Notes under the pieces: model-generated
The model's database searches: none
What the model was told of the DNA's origin: nothing
Seen by the model: the letters and a program-made list of their open reading frames with translations, nothing else
Source of the DNA: Zygnema cylindricum
Taxonomy: Eukaryota > Streptophyta > Zygnematophyceae > Zygnematales > Zygnemataceae
DNA length: 64,000 nt
Reading direction: 5' to 3'
NCBI GenBank assembly: GCA_037447655.1
Contig: JBBHKE010003086.1
Span: 40,955-104,954 of the forward strand
In this document: positions 33,140 through 44,141 of the stretch, piece by piece
How positions within the stretch are numbered: position 1 is the first letter of the stretch
Layout: each line of letters begins with the position of its first letter
Translations under genes and position numbers: made by a program

Positions 33140-33151
33140 GTATATATATAT
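33059..33151. repeat. (AT)n microsatellite
   Basis: About 45 TA units with two GT interruptions near the right end. Confidence 0.97.
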
Positions 33152-33827
33152 CAAACAAACAAACAAAATCAAGAAAACAACTAAACGACCAAGCAAACGA
33201 ATAAAATAAAAAAAATCTATGATGATCATTGCTTCTAAACTGTATTCCTGACTGAAATTTATAAAACTATATCAAAAATAAATAGAGAAGGGATATGAAA
33301 AGAAAATTGTTTGTTCAAAAAAAAAAAACAAATAAAAGAAAATTATCTAACACCAACTTTTTGGATCAATTTTTACATAAAAAAAGAAGTTTGTTTTTTT
33401 TGTTAGTATGGAAAGTTTTATTCACGGTTATTTGATAATTGGTACAACATTGTCACTTGTAAAAACACTAAAAAAATAAAAAATAAAAATAAAATAAATA
33501 GAGAACTAAAGAAAAAGAAAAGTTAAACATGGAAAATATTTGTAACTATGAGAATCATACTATTTGTGGTACAACCAAAACTATATCAATATCCTTTCCT
33601 TTCCAAAAGCTTAAAAAAAAACTTTAAAAATTAAACTAAACACCGTCAAAACCTTTTTAACAAAAAGAAAACCTTTAACAGTGACTTTAAAATGTTTTAC
33701 AAAAGGATTCCCAATTACAGAACTTAAAAACCAGTACACGATTATCAAAATTACATTCATTTTCTTTTATATTTTTTTGTTTTCTTTTTTTGTTTGTTTG
33801 CTTTTTTGGTTCCTTCTTGTTTGAATA
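33152..33827. other. A/T-rich sequence, no gene
   Basis: Many A and T runs; no frame with coding character on either strand. Confidence 0.6.
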
Positions 33828-34832
33828 TCATTTGTTTGTTTGTTTTTTTTTTTCGATTTTTTTTAAATTATGGTTCGGAGCGAAGAAATTTGTCTTTTGC
33901 GTTTTCTTCCGAGGTTTCAAAAACCAGAATTGGAGTGCCGAGAGGGAAAACCATTTTTCCGTGAGATTAAAGAGCATCGCAAAGGAAGCGTACCACGCTA
34001 AAACAAAAAAAAAAAACAAAAAAAAAGAGAAAAAAAAAAGAAAGGGAACAAAAATTAATAATGATAATAATGAAGAGAATGGAAATGGAAGAGGGAGGGA
34101 GGGTGGATTTGGAAAATTGGAGGAGGAGGAACGAGGGAGGCAGGGGTTGGTGGTTGGGAAGATGGAGGTTAGGGAGGGAAGGGAGGAGGAAGAGGGGAGG
34201 AGGAGGAGGAGGGAGGGAGGAAGAGGAGGGAGGAGGGAGGGAAGGAAGAGATGGAAATAAAATGGACAGGAATGGACCGAAATTGCGTCATGAGGATATG
34301 TGGTTTCCGTAAGAACAAATGAGAAATACGGCGGAAAGAAGGTAGAGTCATAAAGTATTAAAGCGAAAAGACTCGCGAGAAGGTAAATCACTCAAAGAGA
34401 AGGAGGAACCTTTAAGAGACACGAAGAAAATATATATATATATATATAAGAACAATAGCAAAAAAAAACAACACCCAAAAATCCAATAACCCAAAACCCA
34501 AAAACTCGAAAGCCCAAAAACTCGAAAACAAAATTACCAAAAAAGCAAAAAAAAAACCCAAAAACGATAAAACGGAACGAAAAAAAACAAAAAAAAAAAC
34601 ACACGCACGCACAAAGAAATAAATATATAAAAGGAAAGGCATTTCTCACCAAACCCGCAAGATTGAGAACCACGAAGAACTTGACGCTCATCCAGAATCC
34701 TCCGAAAGTCGAGAACACCGTGGCTCCAAAGACATTGTTTTTCTTAAACTCTTACATGCCGGCCAATAGCAGCACCAGCCCTCCATAGAACATGGCGGGA
34801 CCCGCACACACCACATCCGGCGCCCACCCTGC
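33828..34832 (-). pseudogene. GPR1/FUN34/YaaH (acetate/succinate transporter family) pseudogene
   Basis: Three pieces on the - strand follow the order of this six-helix family (PF01184; bacterial SatP, yeast Ady2). Piece 1 (about 34832-34650) reads AMFYGGLVLLLAGM, then a stop, then EFKKNNVFGATVFSTFGG, matching the family's FYGG...G-x-x-E-x-K-x-x-N-x-F-G-x-T signature. It ends at a good GTGAGA donor. Piece 2 (about 34400-34295) reads VFSL, a stop, then YFMTLPSFRR, fitting the VFTLFMF helix. Piece 3 (33997-33828) follows a T-rich AG acceptor and reads WYASFAMLFN, like the last helix. Two in-frame stops and the missing first helix show a pseudogene. Piece 1 is convincing, the others less so. Confidence 0.72.
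34061..34260. repeat. GGA-rich purine tract
   Basis: About 200 bp of almost pure purine (GGA, GGGA, GAGG units) inside an apparent intron of the transporter pseudogene. Frames through it are low complexity, not genes. Confidence 0.9.
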
Positions 34833-34840
34833 CAACCACA

Positions 34841-35356
34841 GACTGCCACGTGTCAATGAGGCCGCATGTCAATGGTGTCGCTGGTCAATGAGGTCACGTG
34901 TCACTCTTGTCACGTGTCAATGTGTCACGTGTCAGTGTGTCACGTGTGCCAACTAGAATTGGTCAATTTTCATCGGCGTCATATTGTGCCTCGTGGGAGC
35001 ACATCTTGCCACGTGGCAGCTCAGCGTTGGTGGATTTCTATCGACATCATTTTGTGTGACAATTTCCAAATGTCAGTCTTTCACACTTTCGCCACGTGTC
35101 AGCTCAGAATTGGTTGGTTTACATCAAAAATTGTGCCACGTGGCATGTCATTAGGAGCGGATGTCTATCGACCTGGTTGCGTATTTCTGAAGGCCAGCCA
35201 GTACAGCACATTGTGCCACGTGGCATTTTTCGGATGTACATCACATGCCACGTGTCAGTTAGATATTGGCCAATTGCATCAATCAATCGACATCGATTTA
35301 CACCACAATTTAAAAATGTAGTTCTGCATACAATGTGCCACGTGGCAGCTCAGGAT
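34841..35356. repeat. Degenerate array with eleven G-box (CACGTG) motifs
   Basis: Eleven CACGTG cores, most as GCCACGTGTCA, GTCACGTGTCA or GCCACGTGGCA, in about 515 bp. Several lie in longer degenerate repeats with CAGCTCAG, ATTGGT and TATCGACATCATTTTG. CACGTG is the binding core of plant bHLH/bZIP factors. There is no gene start right beside it. Confidence 0.85.
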
Positions 35357-36131
35357 TTGCAAATTAAATCGATACGTTAAAGTTTTGTTTATTTCTTTTG
35401 CAGGAAAAAAAAAACAAAAAAAAACGGCCACTTTAATATGGGTGTTTAGATTTTCTGTGAAGAAATTCAATTTTAGAAAAAAAAAAAAAAAAAAGCAAAA
35501 GAATCCTTGGTGGGTGTGCACCAAGAAAAAACCAAGTATCTCAGTGTGAAGAATTTGTCTTTACCTGCATTGTGCGCAGAAAGGACAAAAAAAGTTAATG
35601 CGAACGAAGCGAATCCCAACGGTCCCGCGTCACAGATTGTGTCACGCTCGACTGTAACTGTGAACCCTTTTGGCTCCATGAAGACGGAGGGAGAGAGGGA
35701 GAGGGAGAGAGGGGAGGGGGAGAGAGGGAGAGGGAGAGAGGAGAGAGGGAGAGGAAAAGTGGAGGAGAGGGAGAGAGAGAAAGGTAAAGATTAAATAAGG
35801 TAGTGGGTCTTAATCTGTGCATTCTACTGATGCTTTTCCTTAAGACTTATTTTTCTCGACTTTATAAAGTGCGAAAAAGTGTGCGACAGCGCGTGTGCGA
35901 CCCGCAGCCTGTCGCAGGATTTACCTGTACGGAAAACATCGACTTGTCGGTTGTCGCTAGCGATAATATATTGTGTACGACAAGTGAAATTCAAAGTCCA
36001 AGATCTTTTCAACACGTGTTATGTGATCATTTCCAGTTTTTCCCGTCCGTTACCGTAACTAAATAAAGTACATAGAAATAAAGTACATTTTTTGGGCGGC
36101 TCAAACTTTTCTTTGGGTCAATTCTGTATTC
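35357..36131. other. Low-complexity sequence, GA tract at 35686-35786
   Basis: A-runs, then a (GGGAGA)n-type tract. The frames at 35507-35794 and 35803-36066 are not convincing genes. Confidence 0.6.
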
Positions 36132-36139
36132 GTACGAAA

Positions 36140-36445
36140 CATAGTTCAAAAGTATGCGTTTTTAATGTAGGCCTTTGGTCGGCGCCTTTATCGTAAGTTG
36201 TGGTATGGGCTTTTCATGTGATCTTCTTAGATCGCTACTTTGATCAGCGACCGTCCGATCGTCCAAATCTGACGGTGTAAATACAAATTTTTGGTCTGAA
36301 TGTTTTAATTGGTCCAATTTTTGGTCCGAATGTTTTAATTGGTCCGAATAGGTCCGAATACAATAAGGGTCTTAAGGTCATACTATATGTTTTGCATACA
36401 ATAGGCATATTTTATGGGCCTACTTTCACCTGCTTTTGAACTATG
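36140..36445. mobile_element. hAT-type MITE 1 (306 bp)
   Basis: Terminal inverted repeats CATAGTTCAAAAG, flanked by exact 8-bp duplications GTACGAAA (36132-36139 and 36446-36453). The 8-bp duplication indicates the hAT superfamily. No coding capacity. Shares internal sequence with MITE 2 at 38968. Confidence 0.85.
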
Positions 36446-36575
36446 GTACGAAACGCTTATTGGAGGGGGAAAAAGAAACGGTTCTGCAGAACGGTTAACT
36501 TAAATGTTTGGAAATTAAGACGGCAGTTACGAGCGTGCGCGGTGCACTTTTACAACTCGTGCGAATCTTTATTAA

Positions 36576-37361
36576 GGCAGCGGCCCCATGTAGTTGTAAC
36601 TTAGCGTACTTACTTTGTATTTTAGTGCGGATCCGGCGGACCCGGATTTCAAGTGTCTCTATGTGTTCATTCGAAATTATTACTTAAGTTTGTGACAATT
36701 GTATACGTCGACAACGCCCGTGACGGCTGTCACCGTGTACAATTTGTGATGACGCACCATATTTTCTTGAAACTTTTTGAAGCGTCGCAAGACACATCGT
36801 AATTTTTGAAACGATTTGCGGATTTGGTATGTCGCATGTCTTTGCGAGACATCGTTGACGTACAGCCTTGCACCCGTGGCTGTGCAAAATGCCTTGACGT
36901 AAACCTCTCCCGTCCGGCCGCCATTACTTCGCAGATTTTTCACGTTCGCAGACTTTTCAACTTTGCGTGAAATGACACTGCAGCGTCGAGACCCCTGCAA
37001 AAAAAAAAAACCGTACAACATGCAAGCCGACAAAAACAAACAAACCCTGTACTTTTTTTCGTCGTCAAAACTTCTAAAATCTTTTCACACGTGGGAATAT
37101 ATTTTCAGATTGGTGTAGACGGATTTTCTTAGCTTAAAACACAGTGCCGATGTGTTTTATGATAAGCTTGAAAATGACGTGACAGTGGGTCGAAAAACCG
37201 CAAGACGACAAAATTTCGTACATCCTAAGTTCAAGAATGACGCAAATTGTACTTTACAAATTTGCGATTTCTTCGTACGGTCGCAACTTAGGCAGTACCG
37301 CGCAAAGTTATAAAGGAAAACGACAGAAAAAAACCCGAACTTAGCCACATGGGGCCGCAGC
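36576..37361. mobile_element. Possible non-autonomous DNA transposon P2 (786 bp)
   Basis: Ends share GCGGCCCCATGT in inverted orientation, flanked by TTAA on both sides (36572-36575, 37362-37365). Contains a frame at 36680-37039 (- strand) without a recognisable domain. TTAA suggests piggyBac-like integration, but the terminal match is short. Confidence 0.5.
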
Positions 37362-37709
37362 TTAAGGGAGAAAGTGAAATCTGTTGACTACGGATGGCCA
37401 CTTTATTTGGAGTTACATATTTAGAGTGGTCTATGAGCGTTAATACGTCAACCTATATGTCATAACTGTAACATGAGGAGCTGCTAGGCGTCAAAAAAGT
37501 TGTAAATATTGGAGATTTACGTACGAAGTACAAATTCTTTAGCGAATCCTTTGATTGGTGGACGCGACGGGCATTAAATGTGATAGAACTAGGGCGTGCT
37601 CCCATTGGAGGTTTACAATCCCGCTCGTGCAATATAGAATCGAATCTTCTTAAGTCATACGATTAATCCATCTTTAGAATCTTTTGTTTATATCATCTAC
37701 AGATACTGA
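37362..37709. other. No feature recognised
   Basis: Unique-looking AT-rich sequence between P2 and P1. Confidence 0.5.
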
Positions 37710-38414
37710 GGGCGTGTCCCCGTGTGTTCAAGTAAGGGTTTTTTTCCGTCGTTTACACAGAAATGGGACTTCCTACTTTAAAATATTATGCCGTACGAAA
37801 AATGGGCAAAAACTCAAATACATTTTGCGTCATCTTGGAACTTAAAAGGTACGGCGATTTGGCAGTATTATCATCGCGACCCACTTCCAGCTCATCTTCA
37901 CACTTGCACTGAAATCAAATCGCGACCTGCTTTTAATCAAAATACTACCCTATTGACGAATAGAAAGCTTGGGTTCCACGCGTCAAAAGTTTTCATTTGT
38001 TTTTTTGCAGTTGGGAGAATACACGAAAAAAAATTGTTTGTCCGTTTGCTTCTGTTGTCCACTTGTGGGCGTCTACAAATGTCATTTTGTAGACGTAGGC
38101 GATTGCTTATGTCGTTCACGTGTGGGCGTCAACAAATGACAGTTGGCGTCAACAATTGTCCCAGTATGTCAGGAGCTCTTTGAGGCGTACAATGTCCGCA
38201 GTTTGTTCCGAGATCGTTGGCGTCTACAAATGTCAGCAGTTTGTTGGCGTCTACAGGTGTCGCAAGTATTGGCGGCGTGTACAACTGCCACATATTCAAA
38301 GTAATGAACGCGCAAGTAACGATTGACATAGGCACACTTTGAAAAGTACACCGTAAAATCAGCGCTAAATTCCAAAATAACGTTTCAAAATATCGGTTAC
38401 ATGGGGACACGCCC
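37710..38414. mobile_element. Possible non-autonomous DNA transposon P1 (705 bp)
   Basis: Ends GGGCGTGTCCCC and GGGGACACGCCC are perfect inverted repeats flanked by TGA (37707-37709 and 38415-38417). A 3-bp duplication and GGG ends fit PIF/Harbinger or CACTA-like elements. It contains a degenerate minisatellite at 38045-38290. Confidence 0.65.
38045..38290. repeat. Degenerate minisatellite, GGCGTCTACAAATGTC units
   Basis: At least eight variants of GGCGT(C/A)AACAA(A/T)TG or GGCGTCTACA, irregularly spaced by about 16-40 bp. Confidence 0.65.
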
Positions 38415-38457
38415 TGAGACCTGAGTTACCGACAGAAAATATGCGTAAAGCATAGTA

Positions 38458-38669
38458 CACTGCGTAACACTATTAGTGTTATGTTATTTTCTACTTGAAA
38501 CATCTTTTCTCCGCGCACACGTCCGATTTTTGGCGGGAGACAGCCAATCGGAAGGTGATAATCTTATATTTCAATTTCAACCGTCGGATTAACCATCTGA
38601 CGACTGTGCAAGGAGAAAAGATGTTTTAAGTCGGAAAAAAAACGTAAACACTAATAGCAATACATGGTG
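38458..38669. mobile_element. Foldback MITE family M, copy 1
   Basis: 212 bp between TA dinucleotides. Termini follow CACCGTGAATCGCTATTAGTGTTA in inverted orientation; the interior also pairs (ACATCTTTTCTCCG versus GGAGAAAAGATGT). Confidence 0.75.
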
Positions 38670-38967
38670 TACTGTACCGTATTACACACGTGTCCGATTT
38701 AAATTTTCATCTTCTCCCGTGTTTTATCGTTGATTTAAAATTTTCAGTTCAGCCCGCAATCTTGGTGATGGAAGATTCTCGCAAAACGTCATTTGCAGAA
38801 AAAAACGACTTTCTGATTCTCGAAATATTGTGAGTCGACTACGCCATTAATTAGAATTTCGAATCAGGGTGAGTTTTTATCGCGAAAATGTCGGGTACAA
38901 TCCGAATCACTATTAGTGTAACACTATATTGGCTCCTTAATTACGACATTTTAACCTAGGATAAAAG

Positions 38968-39425
38968 CATAGTTTAAAAGTAGGTGACCGTACGCCCATA
39001 CAATATGCCTATTGTATGCAAAACATACAATATGGCCTTAAGACCCATATTGTATTGGCCGCAAAATGAAATAAAATAGTAACAGGGTTGAGTTGCACAT
39101 GGATTGATAGAGAATTCAACGTCATGTCTAAATTTGAAAAAAAACATCGGACAAAAAAATCTTTTTCTGCGAGTTTTGAGCGACTTCTTATTTAAACCGT
39201 CAAATTTGGACGATCTGACGGTCGTTGATGAAAGTAACGATCTAAGAAGATCACATGAAAAGCCCATAACACAACTTACGATAGGACTATCGTCAGATTC
39301 GGACGATCCGACGGTCGCTGATGAAAGTAGCGATCTAAGAAGATCACATGGAAAGCCCGTAACACAACTTACGCTAAAGTCGGCCTACAAAATGCCTACC
39401 AAAAAACGCCTACTTTTGAACTATA
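38968..39425. mobile_element. hAT-type MITE 2 (458 bp) with internal tandem duplication
   Basis: Termini CATAGTTTAAAAG and CTTTTGAACTATA are inverted repeats; exact 8-bp duplications GATAAAAG at 38960-38967 and 39426-39433. Two direct copies of an approximately 95-bp unit (GATCTAAGAAGATCACATG) lie inside. Same family as 36140-36445. Confidence 0.87.
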
Positions 39426-39461
39426 GATAAAAGTGATAAAAATGTTTTTTCTTCTACGCTA

Positions 39462-40000
39462 CACCGCGAATCGTTATTAGTGTCAAAGATTAAATAGTGT
39501 TGAAGAAATTTTACCGTAATTGATGCTAATTAAGAATTTGATTTTTTTTTTAAATGTGTATTCTAATTTCGGCGTTTATGCTAATTTGGGAACAGCAAAA
39601 ATGGAATACTATCCGTACGATTGTATACATTAATATATGTATCCGTACAAAAAATTAGAAATCGTACGCCATCGCGAATTTAAAATATCTATACATGCTA
39701 TACTAATTTGCGAGTCAGACTAATCCCGTGTTTTTTTAAGCGCACGTTTCTATGCGTGCGCGTCTGATTTAATTCATTTTTTGTAAATTTTTACCTGAAA
39801 AGGTACATTTATGTACGGTCTGACATCAACCGTACACCACACTATCTAGGTTTTATTTTACTTTCAGGCTTTACTTTATTTTGTACGGTACCTTAATTAA
39901 CGTCAAGGAGAATTTAAAATCATGTATCCTATTTGAAAACAAAAATCAAAATTTCAATAACCCAAATTAGTGACTTTGACACTAATAACAATGCGCGCTG
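39462..40000. mobile_element. Foldback MITE family M, copy 2 (long form)
   Basis: 539 bp. CACCGCGAATCGTTATTAGTG at the left and CACTAATAACAATGCGCGCTG at the right, with TA on each side. Confidence 0.7.
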
Positions 40001-40002
40001 TA

Positions 40003-40661
40003 GTACAGGTACAGTTTTATTAGTGTCAATAACTCCAATTCAAGAGGTTCCATTTACACATTCACATTGCACGATCTAAAAAATCTTTGGCGATTCTTGT
40101 GTTCGTACAAATACTGGCACATATGATGGTATCTGCATAGTTGTTCATAAAGCAATTGGACTATGAGCATATGAAGGCTTTGAAGTTCGTCATAATTAGT
40201 GTTGTGGATTGAACTATGGAACCCAAAGGAAAACACAAGGAAAACCACTAACCACAAAATTTAGGACAACGAAAAGATTTCAAGTCCAATGAGGAACCTT
40301 TTTATGCAGTAGCTTATATTATTACACGGATTATTTAATTGGTTCATCTGTGGCTATAACCAATTAAAACAATGTGAAATGGGAAACAACTTAACATGCT
40401 CCGCTTACCACAATTCAGTCACGTCAAAAAATTCAGCTGCTAAGTGGTTTTTTTACCTCTATGTTTATCTTAAGCTGACCACATGGTGGGAATATTTGAA
40501 AAATAAAATTTAGTGGCAAAACTTGCAATGGGTCAACCCATCATGTGAAAAGAGCGATTGAAGTGAAAAAATATCGGCAGCCATAACAGGTTAACTATGG
40601 AAATTTATGTGAATTAAATCGAGGTAGAATTTTAAAACATTCAAAAGATGGCTTGAAAGTA
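40003..40661. other. No feature recognised
   Basis: AT-rich sequence; the frame at 40054-40257 (- strand) has no domain. Confidence 0.5.
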
Positions 40662-40854
40662 CACCGTGAGTTGTTATTAGTGGTGACGTATTTTTGTACT
40701 TATCTTTTCTTTGTGCATGTGTCTGGCTAACCGCCAATGGAAAGGTGGAGATTATAATTATCAATTGCAAATGTCAAATCAACAATCTGACAAGTGCGCA
40801 CAATAAAATATATTTGAAGTAGCAAACAAACTTTAACACTATCGATAAAAGGTG
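40662..40854. mobile_element. Foldback MITE family M, copy 3
   Basis: 193 bp, CACCGTGAGTTGTTATTAGTG at the left, TTTAACACTATCGATAAAAGGTG at the right with TA flanks; the right end is eroded. Confidence 0.6.
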
Positions 40855-40856
40855 TA

Positions 40857-42118
40857 GCATACAAGTAAAATTATAACCTACACACTATCAACACAAGGTA
40901 CACGCGACCTTGCTCAAAAGGGCGCATTACATTGTGGACTCCAAGTATGGAGAGTATGGAGATTCTCTTAATATTGTTCCTTGTCGAAAGGTGACGAAGT
41001 TGACAACAACTAAAGCGATTCTATTTTTAGTGTTGGTTGTCAAAAGGTGAAGAAGTTCACAACCGTCATCGAACAATTTGGCCTTTATGGTAAACGCTAA
41101 AGTTTGGGCTCGTCGAAGGCGACACTTGCGACTCTATCGATAAAAAAAAGGTAATAAATGTTAATGGTCGGGAAGATGGTACTACTAATGGACATCGAAT
41201 CACACTCACACAATAACATTTTTCACAATATTTGTAAGTATCTTCAAGACTTAGTTTTTAACATTTAATATAGATGTTATTAGACATAAACAACGATCAT
41301 AAACCACGGACTTGGACAATGGGCATCAAACATTCTATATTAGATGGGAAATGACAACAATGGACATTGGGTATCTATTTGACATCAAACATCATACGTT
41401 AGGCGACGAATGTTGGACATTAGACATTAGATATCCGATATTCGACATTCGAAATTGGACAGTTCACATTAGATGTTATGAATTCCTCAACACTAGAGAT
41501 AAAACATTTGATAAAAATGACAAAGGCGAAAACATGAACATGGAAATAATAACAAAAGGAGAAAACGCCAAATCTAGGATTCGTTTTAGCTTTTGTTGGA
41601 TAAAGTTGGTTCATGATCATGACGATGGAAATCAACAAAAATACCACATGCGATAAAAAACTATACCTTTTTGTGATATAGTGCAAAAAATAGTTAGGCT
41701 TTGTAAATTGTGAGGTTATCAAGTATCACCAAGTTAAATATCTCCACTTCTACTTATTCTTTACAAAAATTAAAGAGTTTATTTAGTTTTATCAAACTAT
41801 GTCAAATGATTGTTGTGTACAAATGCATGAAGTCAAACACCCTTAAAAATGAACGTCCACTTGTGGATGTCATTGTGAATACCCATACTTGAAAAGACAT
41901 ATTAATACGCGTTATCTTACAGGCACTACAATTTTTGCACCAAATTAATGTTGACTTAACTATGTCATTTTTCGGTTATAGATCCTCAATCGCAAGGTCC
42001 AGCTAATGTCATCTCGCAACTTTGCATAGCACCTCACAACGTAATCGACAAACGTGGATCTCACGTAACAACATTATAATCACAAATTAGATTTTCCTCT
42101 CTTCATGGTTTGAGCTAT
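40857..42118. other. No gene; degenerate GACATT-type repeats
   Basis: 41290-41480 is a loose array of GACATT/GACATC words. The frame 41312-41656 follows from this array and is not a credible gene. Confidence 0.5.
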
Positions 42119-42366
42119 ATGTATTTATCGTTGCTCTTCCCTCTCCTCCCTTCCACCACTCTTATTTCTTTCTTCTTTTCTCCGCTCCTCACCTCCTGTC
42201 CTTTCCTTCTCCTTTTCTTTCTCCTCTCCTTTTCCCTCTCCTTCTCCTTTCCCCTCTCCTTCTCCCTCTCCCTCTCCCTCTCCCTCTCCCTCTCCCTCTT
42301 GACCAAAATATTCCGGCGGGGTAGAGGGAACGGGAGAGAGAGAGAGAGAGAGGGAGAGGTGCTCCT
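42119..42366. repeat. Pyrimidine tract (CTCCCT) followed by GA tract
   Basis: (CTCCCT)n at 42236-42300 and (GA)n at 42334-42360, giving Ser/Leu or Arg/Glu pseudo-frames. Confidence 0.92.
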
Positions 42367-42420
42367 TTAGACGATTCTCATATCTTTTAATGAAAGCAGT
42401 CCGGTTTCTAATGTTGTGTC

Positions 42421-42552
42421 GAGTACCTTTCCGTACCATAATATTTCCGTACCTGTACCTTTTCCGTATCAGTACCTTTTCGTACCATGCCCTTTGCGTA
42501 CCAGGACCTTTCCCATCCCTGGTCCTTGCCGTACCTGGACCTTTCCCACTTT
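42421..42552. repeat. Minisatellite, CCGTACC-ACCTTT units
   Basis: About eight units of 15-17 bp of the form CGTACC(N)4-6ACCTTT. Confidence 0.75.
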
Positions 42553-43932
42553 ATTTTGTCGACGTGTTCATCGAAGTACAAAAGGTCCATTATGAAGTTT
42601 AACAGTTCCATGCAGTAACAAACGCTAGTCTGACGGGAGATTTTGCACAGTGATTATCACGCGTTTCCCGCTCTTCTGGAACCTTTACAAGTTTACATAG
42701 AACAAAAGTACGATACTTTCGCTGTCAGCTCGTAATAGTACGAACTTTTGACTTTCTAGTTTCTACCAACTGCATGACGTAGGTACGTTGAGGACAGTTT
42801 TCAGTATGCTACGTAATTTAAGTTCATCAAGCATGATGTTGTATTTGCCTATGTGCATGATGTACCAACATACTAACATACCGTATTCGAAATTGCAAAT
42901 AGTACGCTAAAGGCGGTGGCGATTTTATCGGTTTAAGTTCTCTAAGTGACTGTGACGGTTTAATTGTTCGGACTTCGGTTTGGCAAAAAACAGTGGTTTA
43001 ATTCTGGTTCAAGAGGCTAAAATTCGGTTTAAAACCGTTTGATTCTTTTCAGGCGAAACTTTAAGCGAACCAAACAGAATCGGGCTTGAAGAACTACTGT
43101 AACTGCTAAGAAGTTTCGAGATTCTGTACGGTCATTGTTCGTGGTCGTCGGCGTCTTTGGTACTGTTAGCGGCGTTGATGTCCAATTCGTCCGGATTTCA
43201 ACATTTTTACGAAAATTATGTAGCATTCGTCGATTTCATACTTTTCGTAAAATTCGTGTATAGTTCGCTGTAAGGATACGTACAGAAGCGTACGGAAATC
43301 TTAACCCTAGAAAATCCTTTGAAAATTTTAGAAGTACGGACAATTAACAGTATTGTAAGAAAATTGTACGTGAATGTACGAAATATGTAACACAGCCGTA
43401 CTGAAATATACAAATGTACGAAAATGTCCCCTAAAACCCTGAAAACCTCTTTAAAAGTTTAAAACTTTAAATAACCTTGGAATGCACGGACATATACGGA
43501 CACTGTACATAAATGTACGAAAAATGTACGAGTGAATAGTAGGTCACGCATTTTATTAACTTTTCCACATCGTTTGATGCTTACCGTACGTAGTATTCGT
43601 TTTTTTATACCGTGCGTAATATGCGCACGGGACATCTATGGTTAGCGGTTATTGTTATTATGTGCCGCTGGCCGGTTTCCGTACTGCATGGCGAAAACAG
43701 CAGTACGGTACGCACAAATTCCATATATTTCGGGCCTTCACTCCGATTCTTCGGAAGTATCGGTCAACGTCCACCGCAATTATCTGGTGTATACAGTAAC
43801 ACCGTGCATGCTTTCGTGCGAATTTCGCACATATTATTTGGTAATCACAGTCTCACACTAAATTTCTAAGATAAAAAATATGGTAAATTCCCTAGTTATT
43901 CGAATCGCGCGCTTTTCTCATTTTTTCCAGTT
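42553..43932. other. No gene; GTAC-rich unique sequence
   Basis: Unusually frequent CGTAC/GTACG words (for example 43080-43530). Short frames here show no domain. Confidence 0.5.
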
Positions 43933-44141
43933 TCTACGCATTAGCGTTAATTATTTTTTCGCCCCTGAAAACTTGTTTTCTCCGTACACATTTATCCAAT
44001 TTTTAATTTATGACCGCCAATCGAAAGCTGAGAATCTTACCTTTCAATCGCCACCGCCAGATCCACAATCCGACAATTGTGTACGGAGAGAAGATGTTTT
44101 AAGTGGAAAAATATCATTAACGCTAATAGCGATTCGCGGTG
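43933..44141. mobile_element. Foldback MITE family M, copy 4
   Basis: Right end CATTAACGCTAATAGCG then ATTCGCGGTG before TA; left end eroded (ACGCATTAGCGTTAAT). Interior carries GTTTTCTCCGTACACA and the matching GTGTACGGAGAGAAGATG. Confidence 0.65.

Noticed and set aside
33059-33229. Ile/Tyr repeat peptide frames
   Set aside because: Translation of an AT microsatellite.
34866-35380. Open frames with repeated CHVS/CHV peptides, a possible Cys-rich protein
   Set aside because: The peptides are translations of the GTCACGTGTCA repeat array; there is no start context or conserved spacing.
36680-37039. 119-codon - strand frame, a possible gene
   Set aside because: No domain, and it lies within a candidate non-autonomous transposon (P2); kept only as part of that element.
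38045-38290. CRISPR-like array of GGCGTCTACAAATGTC words
   Set aside because: Units are degenerate with irregular spacing, and this is a nuclear genome of a plant; a minisatellite explains it.
41312-41656. 114-codon + strand frame
   Set aside because: Its first half is a GACATT word repeat and no family is recognisable.
42110-42439. Ser/Leu-rich and Arg/Glu-rich frames
   Set aside because: They are pure translations of CTCCCT and GA tracts.
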